Origin: Bacteroidota bacterium | GTDB lineage: Bacteria; Bacteroidota; Ignavibacteria; Kryptoniales; JAKASW01 | Length of the DNA stretch: 44,152 nucleotides | Assembly: GCA_021845665.1 (NCBI GenBank) | Contig: JAJZVO010000037.1 | Location: 1 to 44,152 of the forward strand | Reading direction: 5' to 3' | Part shown: positions 7,845 to 17,783 of the stretch, one piece after another | Numbering within the stretch: position 1 is the first letter of the stretch | Layout: each line of letters begins with the position of its first letter | The notes under the pieces: generated by a model | Database searches by the model: none | What the model was told of the DNA's origin: nothing | The model's input: only the letters and a program-made list of their open reading frames with translations | Position numbers and translations under genes: made by a program

Positions 7845-8065
7845 CATTCAGATCTACATCTGCCATAACCCCAGCAGGAAAGGGAGCAAGAGAAAGTATG
7901 GCTTACACGGCATTGACAAGCTACAACACGTCACCAGCCGAGCAGGTTTTCGTTTACAGACTTCAAACCATTGCCGGCGCAAGCGATATAACGGTACTGC
8001 TCCCTTGTGGATCGGTTCAAGATTAATAGGCTTGATCGTGGAGAAGCGGAAGCCCTTACAGGCGA

Positions 8066-9844
8066 TTATTCAAGCTCAAGTTTCCTGAGTCTTGCCCTGA
8101 TCGCACCCGCGGTCCGGCCGAAATGTTTCGCGAGCTTCTTTACGGCCAAGCCTTCACGGTAGAGCACAATCAGCTCGCTGTCAAGCTCATCCGTCCACGG
8201 CATGTATGCTTCGTTGTGTTTAAGCCGCACTTCCTGCTCAGAAAGTGTATCACGCTTTTTCCGGCGACCAGGGTACAAAGTTTTCGTTTTCGACTGCGAA
8301 ACTGTCGAGGCCATCCAACCTCTCCCCGATCGTTCGGTCGGGGATATGCGTACTCGTGAAGATGGCGAGATCCCGTCAGGCATAAGCACATCGGGGATCA
8401 CGATTCGATTCTTCGCACGAGTGACCGCAACGTAGAGTAGATTGATCTCCTCACTTAGTTTCGACAAATCCCTATCTTCCCGACTTTCACCGGCATACTT
8501 CTCGAGCTTCTCTTCGGTAATGAAGTCATTCACAAGCTCGACAACGTCATACTCCATTCCTTTGCAGCGATGAACGGTGGAGAATATTACGTCGGCCTTC
8601 CCCCTTTCCTGGTTCGAAACATGCCTTTGCTTCAGATCCCTGATCATCCCGGGAATCTCGTTATCGTATTCTTTGACTATGTCCACCATCATGCCGAGTT
8701 GGCCATCCTCGGTCTTGTCGACATAGTCTTCCAACTCGCTGAAACCCTTCATTTGGCCGATGAGCCTGTCCCTGATCATTTTGAGGTTGCCATTATAGAG
8801 GCTGAGAACGTCATAGAGCGAAGTCCCCTCATCAGCGTACGTGTACGAATTTATGTTTCCCTCAAAGTAAATTCGTCCGGCACTTCTGCTCTCCGTTATA
8901 TACTCGATCGCCTTGAGGAGAAGTCCTAGATTGGTCCGGGCGAGTACGGCATGTGAGCCGACCTCCTGGGAAATGCCTCTCCCGAAGATCCTGGTCGGGG
9001 ACCAATTCCCCGTATGATTCTTCCACTGGAGCACTCCCATCGCGAGATTAGCTATTTCCTGACTGAAACGGAAACTCGTAGAGAGATAGTGATTTTTGAA
9101 ATCGGCGTTCTCGAGTGAGTTGACGGCATATCGCCAGCCATAGATTTGCTGATGAGTGTCACCAACGATAACCTTCGTGCCTTCCTGTCTCAGGAAAACA
9201 TCCAGCATCGCAGGAGAAGCGTCCTGACCTTCGTCGAAGAGAATGTACCCGAAAGGAAGGACCGGATCGGACAACTGAAACTTCTTCAGATAGAAATCGT
9301 GAGTCACCTCAATCTCGCCTCTGTCCATCTTAGCAAGCAGCAGCCGGGTCTTTTTCTGAACGAAATCATAATAGGTGGAAACGATGGCCCTGGCCTTTTC
9401 ATCCGAGACTACTTCGAGATAATTCAGGTCCTGAACCTTCCTCGCATCGCTATTGCAGAAATAGGCCGCGAATTTGTTGATGTGGTTTGCAAGCACGTAT
9501 TCGGCATTTTCCTCTCCGCTTCCCTTGAGACCAAGAATCTCCGCGATCTCGTAAGTCTTGTAACCCTGCGGACGGACGCTGTAGTTGTTTTTGAAGACGA
9601 CGCTTTTGTAAGCAAGCGAATGGGCGGTTTCCACTTTCACGTTGGACAGCCCGCATTCCTCGAACTTCCTTGCCGCCTCCATCCTGACAGATTTGTTGAA
9701 CGCGAGATAGAGTGCCGGAGCCCTTGCCGCCCTCGCTTTGGCAAACTCCACTACGGTCGTAGTCTTGCCGGAGCCGGCGACGGCATTGATCTTCACGTTG
9801 CCGGTCGAGTTGATGATTGCCTTTTGCTCTTCAGTCAGTTCCAA
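8066..9844 (-). CDS. UvrD/FBH1-like SF1 DNA helicase with C-terminal HTH
   Basis: This 592-residue ATP-dependent DNA helicase shows all main SF1A motifs: Walker A AGSGKTTT (23-30), motif II DEGQD (204-208), motif III VGDTHQQIYGWR (227-238), motif V STVHRCKGMEYD (about 435) and motif VI LLYVAVTRAKN (about 487). The GD.HQ.IYGWR form resembles the FBH1-type branch more than UvrD/PcrA proper. The last ~43 residues (WTDELDSELIVLYREG to AGAIRARLRKL) form a small helix-turn-helix/SANT-like domain that could bind DNA. The TTG start at 9844 is chosen because GAGGA lies just upstream. The gene follows the cusS-like kinase by 25 bp on the same strand, so it may be co-transcribed. Likely role is DNA repair or removal of recombinase from DNA; the link to the regulator pair is unexplained. 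Confidence 0.85.
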   Translation of the reverse strand: MELTEEQKAIINSTGNVKINAVAGSGKTTTVVEFAKARAARAPALYLAFNKSVRMEAARKFEECGLSNVKVETAHSLAYKSVVFKNNYSVRPQGYKTYEIAEILGLKGSGEENAEYVLANHINKFAAYFCNSDARKVQDLNYLEVVSDEKARAIVSTYYDFVQKKTRLLLAKMDRGEIEVTHDFYLKKFQLSDPVLPFGYILFDEGQDASPAMLDVFLRQEGTKVIVGDTHQQIYGWRYAVNSLENADFKNHYLSTSFRFSQEIANLAMGVLQWKNHTGNWSPTRIFGRGISQEVGSHAVLARTNLGLLLKAIEYITESRSAGRIYFEGNINSYTYADEGTSLYDVLSLYNGNLKMIRDRLIGQMKGFSELEDYVDKTEDGQLGMMVDIVKEYDNEIPGMIRDLKQRHVSNQERGKADVIFSTVHRCKGMEYDVVELVNDFITEEKLEKYAGESREDRDLSKLSEEINLLYVAVTRAKNRIVIPDVLMPDGISPSSRVRISPTERSGRGWMASTVSQSKTKTLYPGRRKKRDTLSEQEVRLKHNEAYMPWTDELDSELIVLYREGLAVKKLAKHFGRTAGAIRARLRKLELE

Positions 9845-9869
9845 TATTCCTCAACTTCCATCAGTCTTT

Positions 9870-11318
9870 TCACGCCGGGAAGACGAGCGTAACTTTCGTA
9901 CCTTTCCCCGGGGTGCTGTCCACGGAGACGGACCCATGATGCAACTGCATTATCGATTTGACGATCGCAAGACCGAGCCCGCTGCCGGATTTGTTCTCCG
10001 ATCTTGAAGAATCTACGCGAAAGAATCGGTCGAAGATTCTTGCGACGTGCTCAGCTTCTATGCCGACTCCGTTATCGGAAACCCAGACGTAGATATTCCC
10101 GTCCGATGCACGCGACACGCCGATATCTACTTTTCCTCCATCGTTGGTATACCGGAGGGCGTTCGAGACCAGATTGCTCAACGCATGCCTGAACAGCGTC
10201 GGATCCGCGTTCACAATGGGATCCAATGCGGGTGGAGGAGTATCCGCATACGACAGTCTTACATGCTTCTCTTCAGCCATTGCCTCGTAGAATTCGATCA
10301 CATCTTCAATTTCCTTCCGGGGATCGAATCTCTTCTTATCGACATGCGTCTCCGGACTCTCGGCGCGCGCGAGGAATAGGAGGCTTTCAATCACGTGGGA
10401 CAGCCTGGAATATTCTTCCAGGCTCGATTCCAGAACGTCGCGGTACTCTCCCTGCGTCCGTTCCCTCGACAGGGCGACCTCCGTCTCGCCTATTAAATTG
10501 TTTATGGGAGTTCTCAGTTCATGAGCCAGGTCGGCCGAATATTGCGACAGCCTGTTGAAGGAATCTTCGAGCCGGTCCAGCATTCCGTCGAATGCACCGG
10601 CAAGATCATTAAGCTCGAGGGGCCAGTCGGATTGTCCGAGCCTGCGGTGGAGCTGGTGCGCCGATATATGCTGGATCGTCCTCGTAATTCTCTCGATCGG
10701 ATTCAAGCCTTTCCCGGCAATGAATACTCCGATTCCGGCCGAGAGGAGGATGCCCGCCAGAAGAACGAGTATGAGCTGTTTTCGGTAATCGAACGTGAGC
10801 TCATCTTCGTGCGAAATGTCAAGAGCCAATTGCAGGACTCTCACTCCGCCGGCAGTGCCGCCCGCTTTTGCGAGGGCAGTCATGAGCAGGAGGTTGTGTC
10901 CGTCGCTTGATTTTCGCTTCGTGGCGCGTGCGGGTATTTCGGAGAGACCTGTGGGTTTCGGGAAAATGCTCACCGGCGCGACCTCGCGCATCCTGCCGGT
11001 CTCGATGATTATGTTGCCCGACGGCCCGATAATTCTCGCATAGTACTTAGCAAGCCTGAAAGGAGCCGTTTCCCATTTGACCTCTTCACGCAGGACGTCC
11101 CTGTTGTTCGGTTCTTCCTTCAGGATTTCGCGCAGCAATCCGATCTTCGCGGCAAGGAAATGTCCGTCTTCTTTCGCGAGCCTGTTTGCGAGTACCCAAT
11201 AGAGAAATGCGGTGGATATCAGAAGGATTCCAAAGGCGGAGACGAAGTATAAGACCGTCAGTCTCCTTTTTATCGACCACGTCCGCCGTCCTTTATTCGC
11301 AGAGACATCCTCAGTCAT
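9870..11318 (-). CDS. CusS-like heavy-metal sensor histidine kinase
   Basis: This 482-residue inner-membrane sensor kinase has TM1 at about 19-45, a periplasmic sensing domain (46-180), TM2 at about 181-203, and a HAMP linker ([14 protein letters not shown]). The HisKA box has the phospho-acceptor His266 in LAHELRTP. The HATPase_c domain has N box [11 protein letters not shown]1 [11 protein letters not shown] box FDRFFRVD and G2 [10 protein letters not shown]. The periplasmic loop lacks a clear His/Met cluster of the E. coli CusS type, so the signal is uncertain. It overlaps the end of the regulator gene by 8 bp, the tight coupling typical of such pairs. The matched regulator probably acts on the CusR-like box before the RND operon on the other strand. 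Confidence 0.88.
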   Translation of the reverse strand: MTEDVSANKGRRTWSIKRRLTVLYFVSAFGILLISTAFLYWVLANRLAKEDGHFLAAKIGLLREILKEEPNNRDVLREEVKWETAPFRLAKYYARIIGPSGNIIIETGRMREVAPVSIFPKPTGLSEIPARATKRKSSDGHNLLLMTALAKAGGTAGGVRVLQLALDISHEDELTFDYRKQLILVLLAGILLSAGIGVFIAGKGLNPIERITRTIQHISAHQLHRRLGQSDWPLELNDLAGAFDGMLDRLEDSFNRLSQYSADLAHELRTPINNLIGETEVALSRERTQGEYRDVLESSLEEYSRLSHVIESLLFLARAESPETHVDKKRFDPRKEIEDVIEFYEAMAEEKHVRLSYADTPPPALDPIVNADPTLFRHALSNLVSNALRYTNDGGKVDIGVSRASDGNIYVWVSDNGVGIEAEHVARIFDRFFRVDSSRSENKSGSGLGLAIVKSIMQLHHGSVSVDSTPGKGTKVTLVFPA

Positions 11319-11982
11319 TTTCTATTACGTACCCCACGCCGCGAACGGTCTTAATGAGTTTCTTCTCAAACGGATCGTCGACTTTCGTACGGAGTCTTCG
11401 AACGGCGACATCGACCACGTTTGTGTCGCTGTCGAAATTCATACCCCACACCTGATCCGCTATGAGTGCCCTCGACAGGACCTCATCACTTTTCCTGACA
11501 AGGAGGGCGAGAAGTGAAAATTCCTTCGGAGTGAGGTCCAGTTTCATTCCGGCTCGGGATGCTTTGTGTCCGAGAAGGTCGATTTCGAGATCCGCAATTT
11601 TCAATACGTCCGGCTGGCGGACGGGGCCGCGACGAAGCACGGTCCTTACCCTTGCGAGAAGTTCCGAGAACGCGAACGGCTTCACGAGATAGTCGTCGGC
11701 TCCCAGCTCAAGTCCCTTAACGCGGTCCTGGACGGAGTCTCTGGCCGTCAGAAACAAGACCGGAGTCGTCTTACCTCTCTGCCTGAACTCCGAGAGGACT
11801 TCCCATCCGTCGCGGCCCGGGAGCATAACGTCGAGGATGACGAGGTCATAGTCGTAATCACCCGCAAGCGACAGGCCGGAGTTTCCATCGGCGGCGGCGT
11901 CGACCACGAAACCGTTTTCGGCGAGGCCCTTTTTAAGATAGGCGGCGGTCTTATTTTCGTCTTCGATAATCAGAATACGCAT
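11311..11982 (-). CDS. OmpR-family response regulator, CusR-like
   Basis: This 223-residue regulator has a receiver domain (IIEDE at 5-9, phospho-acceptor Asp51 in [13 protein letters not shown], Lys in YLVKPF) and a C-terminal winged-helix DNA-binding domain ([52 protein letters not shown]). The start at 11982 gives the canonical MRILIIEDE beginning; a longer in-frame extension upstream has no family match and is rejected. The gene leads the regulator-kinase-helicase cluster and is divergent from bshA (201 bp apart). The recognition-helix region resembles CusR/CopR regulators. No copper-type box was found before its own gene, so autoregulation is not supported. Confidence 0.9.
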   Translation of the reverse strand: MRILIIEDENKTAAYLKKGLAENGFVVDAAADGNSGLSLAGDYDYDLVILDVMLPGRDGWEVLSEFRQRGKTTPVLFLTARDSVQDRVKGLELGADDYLVKPFAFSELLARVRTVLRRGPVRQPDVLKIADLEIDLLGHKASRAGMKLDLTPKEFSLLALLVRKSDEVLSRALIADQVWGMNFDSDTNVVDVAVRRLRTKVDDPFEKKLIKTVRGVGYVIEND

Positions 11983-12183
11983 GAGTACTTTAACGGTCTT
12001 GAGTGCATTAAGAATATACATCCACGGGACAAAAAGTGTTGCATTCAAACAAAACCGAATGCCGGAACTGGAGCAACCAAATTCTGGCAGAAATTTAGGG
12101 CAAGGTGGCAATCGGGAATGAAAATCACAGCGGCGTTGTTAAGTTAATAGAAGATAGATTATTTTCGTTTAGGAGATTTCATA

Positions 12184-13329
12184 GTGAAGATTGGAATTAC
12201 TTGTTATCCGACGTACGGTGGAAGCGGCGTAGTCGCAACCGAGCTCGGAAAGGCTCTCGCACAACGGGGTCACCAGATTCATTTCATAAGCTACTCGTTG
12301 CCGGTCCGGCTCGAAAACATCGTCGGGGATGTCTTCTTCCACGAAGTTGAGATGTCGCAGTATCCGTTGTTCGACTTCCCTCTTTACACGGATTCGCTTG
12401 CAAGCAAGATGATCGACGTGGCAAAGTATCACGATCTCGACATATTGCACGTTCATTATGCGATTCCGCACGCTACAAGCGCGTACATAGCGAAACAAAT
12501 CCTCTCGCCTACTAAGGATATCAAAGTAATAACCACGCTCCACGGCACAGACGTAACCCTTGTAGGACTCGAGCCGAGTTTTCTTCCCCTTGTAAAATTC
12601 TCGATCGAACAGAGCGATTACGTAACGTCGGTTTCGCGCTTTCTCCAGATGAAAACCTACACGATGTACAACGTCGAGAAAGAGATCCACGTGATACCGA
12701 ACTTCGTGGACATCAACAGGTTCAAGCGGACGGAGAACAGCCAGTTCAGATCGCGATTTTCTTCAGAGGGAGAGAAAGTAATCGTGCATGTATCGAACTT
12801 CCGGGCGGTGAAACGGGTTCCGGACGTTGTCAGGATTTTCGATATCATAAGGAAATCCATTCCGAGCAAGCTGCTCCTTGTTGGGGACGGGCCTGACAGG
12901 TCGGAATCCGAGAGACTCGCTCGCGAGCTGGGAATTTTCGACGACATCAGGTTCCTCGGCAAGCAGACGAGGCTTCCCGAGATACTTTCGGCAGCCGACC
13001 TGATGCTGATGCCGAGCCAGTCTGAAAGCTTCGGTCTCTCCGCGCTCGAAGCGATGTCGTGCAGCGTACCGGTCGTCTCTTCGAGTACTGGAGGGCTGCC
13101 GGAGCTTGTCGTCCACGGCGAAACCGGTTACATAGCCGAACTTGGGGATGTACAGAGGATGGCGAAGTACGCCCTGGAGCTTTTAGGGGACGACCGTAAA
13201 CTGGAACTCTTCAGGCAGAATGCGAGAAGACGAGCGGAGAAGTTCAGCGAAGACATAATCATACCACAGTATGAAAAGCTTTACGAAGTAGCACTGAACG
13301 AAGCAGGCGCGTCGGTAGACGTGAAGTAA
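12184..13329 (+). CDS. bshA: N-acetyl-alpha-D-glucosaminyl L-malate synthase (bacillithiol step 1)
   Basis: This GT4-family glycosyltransferase of 381 residues couples UDP-GlcNAc to L-malate, the first step of bacillithiol synthesis, in the cytoplasm. The N-terminus (MKIGITCYPTYGGSGVVATE) is diagnostic for BshA. The nucleotide-sugar domain shows VGDGPDRSE, QSESFGLSALEAMSCSVPVV (the E-x7-E motif) and GGLPELV. A GTG start at 12184 follows AGGAG, 8 nt upstream. Length matches characterised BshA proteins. No bshB or bshC is in view, so those steps must be encoded elsewhere. A low-molecular-weight thiol made here could act together with the nearby metal-efflux and rhodanese functions, although bshA is on a separate transcript. 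It is convergent with tamB, only 16 bp apart and with no clear terminator. Confidence 0.92.
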   Translation: MKIGITCYPTYGGSGVVATELGKALAQRGHQIHFISYSLPVRLENIVGDVFFHEVEMSQYPLFDFPLYTDSLASKMIDVAKYHDLDILHVHYAIPHATSAYIAKQILSPTKDIKVITTLHGTDVTLVGLEPSFLPLVKFSIEQSDYVTSVSRFLQMKTYTMYNVEKEIHVIPNFVDINRFKRTENSQFRSRFSSEGEKVIVHVSNFRAVKRVPDVVRIFDIIRKSIPSKLLLVGDGPDRSESERLARELGIFDDIRFLGKQTRLPEILSAADLMLMPSQSESFGLSALEAMSCSVPVVSSSTGGLPELVVHGETGYIAELGDVQRMAKYALELLGDDRKLELFRQNARRRAEKFSEDIIIPQYEKLYEVALNEAGASVDVK

Positions 13330-13345
13330 ACCGTAACGGGATAAT

Positions 13346-16300
13346 TCAGAAACTGAGTTGGTAAAAAAGACGCAAGGCGTTCACGGCCTCGCGCTGGTAG
13401 TACGTCTGGTTATTGAGGACTATCTTATGCGATAGCTGCAGGTACAGCATGTTGCCGAGGAGTTCCGTCAATGGGTAATCGAGGCTCACGTCCGTGTTGT
13501 TTATGTCACTAAAGACCTGTCCGCCGACGTGGATCGTGGCCTTGGCGAACTGGGCAGTGATTGCAAGATCGGGGTTTGTCAGACTGTTGATCGAGCTATA
13601 TCTGAGCTCAGCGCTTCGAATAAAAGAGAACTCGCGGCTGAAGAGGCTTGTCAAGGCACCGGACAGGACGGAAGTGCCCGCACTAAGGAGACCAGGTCCC
13701 GCCTTGTTCCAAAGGTTGTCCGCGATAGACTGCTTAACGGGCGAAGTAACCTGGCTGGCCAACTGATTTGTAAGAATGAACCACATCGCGTTGGTCTGCA
13801 CATCGCCTCCCTGATCGTACGGCAACCCGTTTACGGTCATTGAAATACTTGGCGCGTTTGGGTGATTGAAAGTCCCGCTGATCCCAAGTTGTACGACTAC
13901 CGGTTCCGGCTTGCCGGTGCTTGTCGCCGTCGTGGTGGTGTCGAGTTCTCCATGATATTGTGCCGTTATGTTCATAATAGGATTCAGAGGATCTCCCGTG
14001 AAACTCAACCTCCCGGTCGCATTGAAGTGCTTCCCGTAGAAATTGTAGTATGAATTCGAGTTGCTCGCGAGATTTACACTTCCTGTAAGTTCCATGTTCC
14101 CTGAGAGATTAGACAGGTGAAGCCGGCCACCTAACACCGCGTCGAGCTCTTCGTTGGTCATTGGATCGAAAATCATGCGGAGGCTCATGTTGTCTTTTGT
14201 CTCGACCTGAACGTCGTAACGGAGACTGTCGATCAGACTTCCGGAAGTCGTCTGAGGGGATGGTACGGCAGAGATTAGTCTATGGGCCTTTGGGCTCTCA
14301 TCATTCGGAGGTGCCGGGAAGTGATAAATTATTTCCTGATTGGCAAGGTTTTCACTTCTCTGAATAGGAAGGAGGGTAAGATCGGCCGACTCAATATTAA
14401 GAGTCCCCAGGAGCATCGGTCTATCGAGGCTTCCATCCAGTCTCAAACCACCGGAGCCCGACCCTATCACCGCGGTGCCGTAGATACCGTGAAGAGTTCT
14501 GCTTGCCGAAGAGTTCAACACCAGGAGATTTCCATCAAAGGACAGGTCGAATTTCTTGATGGTATTTTCTCCGATAGTGATTGCACCGTTTGCAGTGATC
14601 GTTCCGCCAGGTTGACCGGGGATATTGCTGATCGACAGCGGTGAAAGACGGAGCATGTCCCCGTCCCCGATGACAGTTCCGGCTAACAGGTAATTGACGT
14701 CGTTTGCCGCAAGCCTAATCCTCCCTTGCGCCAGCGATAATTTCCCCTTCATTTCGGGAGAAGAATATTGTCCGCTTACAACCATATTACCCGAGAGGTA
14801 GCCACCGAAGTCATCGATTCCGGACAGGAAGGGAGTGAGGAAAGACACATTCAGTGAATCGGCGGACAATTCCACTCTCATCTGCGAAGATGACTTCGCA
14901 CTGAGTGGTATGGTGCCGTTGAGTTGCAGTGCGTACCGCGCGGAATCAGCTTCCTTCGATAACTCGGCATTAACAGTCATCACCGGGCCATTGAGTCCGA
15001 CTTTACCCTTGATTGACCGGGCAACCGCCCCGTTATAATGGATGTTTTTGCCGCCAAAGTCTATCGAGAGCGCGGTGGTACCTTTTGAATTGTGAAGGTC
15101 AGCCATCCCGTTTATCCGCCCTTTCAGATTTAGAGTAGTTGTATCCAGGCGGGCAATTTCCTGGAGGGACCGCAGGCCGAAATTGTGGAAGATGAAATGG
15201 AGATTGGCACCGGTCTGGAGAGAATAGGAGCCGCTAGCAGTGACGAGACTGAGCGAATCGGCTCTTTCATCAGAAAGTCCTGCGTTGAAAGTAGCGGGTG
15301 AAATGGTAAAGGTTTCCGGCGAATAACGGATCGCAACAGGGGCTTCGCTGACGAGGGGAACTCCATAGATGTTTCCATTCAGGGAATCAGTCGTAAGGTC
15401 GAACTCATTTCCAACCAGTCGCCCCTGCGCGTTTATAGCGAAATTCACAAGGGTATCGACGGCTCCCCTGGCCCTAAGTGTAAGCGTCGGGAACTCCGTG
15501 GAATCTCCGCCAGCAGAGTAATCAACATGAAGGTACTGCGCGGCCAGAGTAGTCCCTCCGACTCCAAATGAACCGGCATTCGCATCGACGGACCAGCCGC
15601 CGGAGTTCCAAACCGATAGGCGTGGATCAGACTTGTACTTGAACCCTACGTTTATCCTGCCGCCAAAGAGATTGAGAGAGTCCTCCCGGAAATTAACAGT
15701 GTCCGCAGAAAGGTATCCCGAAATAGAAATCATTTTCCGATCGGCGACAAGATGGAATCGTGTATTTGCGTTTCCCATCAACTCGATGTTACCGAGCAGC
15801 TGGCCAAGTATCCGGGCGTCCTTCACGTCAACCGTAACAATGGCGTCCATATCCGGAAAGCCTCTGAATGGAGCGGCGGCAGTATCAGCCAAGCCGGCAA
15901 ACTTAGAGCCGAAGGTGTCGGCAAGTGTGGAGAACAGCCCGGCAAGCTGGCCAGGCAGTTCGTGTGGGACAAAATCCCCGATGACATGTGCGTCCACAAA
16001 CGGTGAGTAGACTTCGAGCTGTTTGTCCGGGTTCTGCGTGTTTACAACTACTGAGAACACAGAACTCCCCAGGTCGACGTTACCAAGTGTCGACCGTTCT
16101 GTCATAAAGGTCACCTGGGTCCGAAGAGAATCTACGTTTAGTCCCCTTCCGTCGACAAGGAGCCTGCCTGTTAGGCTCCCTTTCAATGTCGGCAGGTGGA
16201 GGAACGGCGCAGCGTTGAACTCGCTGAACTTGAAATCCCCGGAGTAAGCTCTATCCCTCAGATTCAACGATGCGACGCCATTAACGTTACCTCTTGAAGT

Positions 16301-17767
16301 CAGCAAGTTGAAATCCGTGCTCAAGCTATCTCCAGTCGAAGAGAACTCCATCCCTACGTGGTGGAGCAGAGTGTGGTCGAAGGAGGATGAATCTATGGAA
16401 AGCGAGATGTTCCCTTCCGGGAAATGGCGCCGGGATAACGCGATTTGGAACTCTGATTTGCCATTCAAACGAGTACGCATGCCGCTGCCGGGAAAAACTT
16501 CTCCCACATCCAGCCCGTTGAAAATAACGCTTCCCTGGTACGCTCCCGGGTTCAGCCTGGACTGTGCAACGATGGAGGTAAACCCATTCGTAAGTTTGAC
16601 AGCTCCGGTCAGCTCAGAAGGCCGTCCGGCAATGGACGCAGAGACATCCATCTTTCCGAGGCTGCGAACATTGGGAAAGCCAACTTTCTGAAGTACCGAT
16701 GAGAGTTCCGTCATGTCGACGCTCGCGTGCTCCATTTTCACCTTCATCGAAAGAGTTGAATCCAGCAAGTTATGAAAAGATGCTGACAGAGGCATCGTGG
16801 AGCTGTCGGTCTTAAGAAGGCATTGCTTGACGTCCAGTGTATCGAGCGTGCCGCTGGCAAACAGCGACAGGTTGAAGTCTGAGGGCGTTCTGATAGGGAG
16901 TTTCACGAAATCACCGACTTTGCGGACATCGCCATGGATGGCTTCGATGTTCGCCGTGAAGTATTTGTTCCTTATCGTGCCGGCATTGAGCGTGTCGAGC
17001 AAATCCTGTCCTTCAAGAGTCACGTCGACATCAAGCATCATCCGACCGGATGCAAGGTGAAACCCGTTGACTTCCGTTCCCGCGGGAGCTGTATAGAAAC
17101 CGAAACTCAACGAATCCACCTTGAATCCAATCGGTTCGACCCGCATCGACATTTGCCTCACATTTGCAGTCAGATTCTCACCCGACAACTCAGCAGATGC
17201 CGCCATGTTCACATTCCTGACCGTAAATCGAGAGGCATCGAACGTTTTACCTTCCACATTCGAAACCGGTCGATCCGTGGGATACCCCGATCCGGCGGCC
17301 GTGGAGTCGAAAAGTTCGAATTCTCCACCGACAATTTTCAAGGACTTTGCAAGTATGGTCCAGTCAAATTTGCCGCCTGGTACCCCTCCCGGTTTGCCGA
17401 TATGATTGATATTGAAAGTTCCATCCCTGGATCTGATGAGGTAGAACCTTGGATGGATGAGCGTCGCCTGGGTGACCTGGACAGTTTTGGTAATCAGTGA
17501 AAGCGGAAGATGACTGACGGTGAGAGTATCTACTGAGGCTATCGGCTTGCCACGGTAAAGGAGGGCCGCGCCGTCCACTGTAAAGGTACCAAAGACGCTG
17601 CCGTGAATCTCGCCCAATCGGAGCCGGGCTTGAGTCCCGCTATCCACAACAGAGATGAGGATATCCCTTACCTCGTCGTTGAAGAATCTCGTATAGGACA
17701 TAACGTAAACGATGAGAGGGAAGAAGACGAAGAGGACGAACAGGGGGATGAATACTCTCTTGCGCAT
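13346..17767 (-). CDS. tamB: TamB-like translocation/assembly protein (DUF490)
   Basis: This 1473-residue protein has one N-terminal membrane anchor (about residues 5-25) and a very long periplasmic body of repeated beta-strands, typical of AsmA/TamB proteins that bridge inner and outer membranes and are thought to carry lipids or help insert outer-membrane proteins. The N-terminal part (LRLGEIHGSVFGTFTVDGAAL) is typical of TamB. The C-terminal DUF490 domain includes VQLGISGTFNHPNAPSISM and a run near 1380-1473 (NPDLAITAQFAKATIHVGGQVF...LRLFYQLSF), ending in Phe like outer-membrane barrels. No Omp85/TamA gene is adjacent. The gene lies 16 bp after rfaE2 on the same strand, grouping envelope functions. 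No clear Shine-Dalgarno sequence is seen at the ATG. Confidence 0.85.
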   Translation of the reverse strand: MRKRVFIPLFVLFVFFPLIVYVMSYTRFFNDEVRDILISVVDSGTQARLRLGEIHGSVFGTFTVDGAALLYRGKPIASVDTLTVSHLPLSLITKTVQVTQATLIHPRFYLIRSRDGTFNINHIGKPGGVPGGKFDWTILAKSLKIVGGEFELFDSTAAGSGYPTDRPVSNVEGKTFDASRFTVRNVNMAASAELSGENLTANVRQMSMRVEPIGFKVDSLSFGFYTAPAGTEVNGFHLASGRMMLDVDVTLEGQDLLDTLNAGTIRNKYFTANIEAIHGDVRKVGDFVKLPIRTPSDFNLSLFASGTLDTLDVKQCLLKTDSSTMPLSASFHNLLDSTLSMKVKMEHASVDMTELSSVLQKVGFPNVRSLGKMDVSASIAGRPSELTGAVKLTNGFTSIVAQSRLNPGAYQGSVIFNGLDVGEVFPGSGMRTRLNGKSEFQIALSRRHFPEGNISLSIDSSSFDHTLLHHVGMEFSSTGDSLSTDFNLLTSRGNVNGVASLNLRDRAYSGDFKFSEFNAAPFLHLPTLKGSLTGRLLVDGRGLNVDSLRTQVTFMTERSTLGNVDLGSSVFSVVVNTQNPDKQLEVYSPFVDAHVIGDFVPHELPGQLAGLFSTLADTFGSKFAGLADTAAAPFRGFPDMDAIVTVDVKDARILGQLLGNIELMGNANTRFHLVADRKMISISGYLSADTVNFREDSLNLFGGRINVGFKYKSDPRLSVWNSGGWSVDANAGSFGVGGTTLAAQYLHVDYSAGGDSTEFPTLTLRARGAVDTLVNFAINAQGRLVGNEFDLTTDSLNGNIYGVPLVSEAPVAIRYSPETFTISPATFNAGLSDERADSLSLVTASGSYSLQTGANLHFIFHNFGLRSLQEIARLDTTTLNLKGRINGMADLHNSKGTTALSIDFGGKNIHYNGAVARSIKGKVGLNGPVMTVNAELSKEADSARYALQLNGTIPLSAKSSSQMRVELSADSLNVSFLTPFLSGIDDFGGYLSGNMVVSGQYSSPEMKGKLSLAQGRIRLAANDVNYLLAGTVIGDGDMLRLSPLSISNIPGQPGGTITANGAITIGENTIKKFDLSFDGNLLVLNSSASRTLHGIYGTAVIGSGSGGLRLDGSLDRPMLLGTLNIESADLTLLPIQRSENLANQEIIYHFPAPPNDESPKAHRLISAVPSPQTTSGSLIDSLRYDVQVETKDNMSLRMIFDPMTNEELDAVLGGRLHLSNLSGNMELTGSVNLASNSNSYYNFYGKHFNATGRLSFTGDPLNPIMNITAQYHGELDTTTTATSTGKPEPVVVQLGISGTFNHPNAPSISMTVNGLPYDQGGDVQTNAMWFILTNQLASQVTSPVKQSIADNLWNKAGPGLLSAGTSVLSGALTSLFSREFSFIRSAELRYSSINSLTNPDLAITAQFAKATIHVGGQVFSDINNTDVSLDYPLTELLGNMLYLQLSHKIVLNNQTYYQREAVNALRLFYQLSF

Positions 17768-17783
17768 GGCAAGTACCGCTAAA

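Noticed and set aside
7841-8026. Open frame of 61 codons after the RND pump
   Set aside because: No ribosome-binding site or motif; it sits in a convergent gap and looks like chance.
11983-12183. Second CusR-type box for autoregulation of the regulator gene
   Set aside because: No ATGACA/TGTCAT-like dyad is present in this intergenic region.
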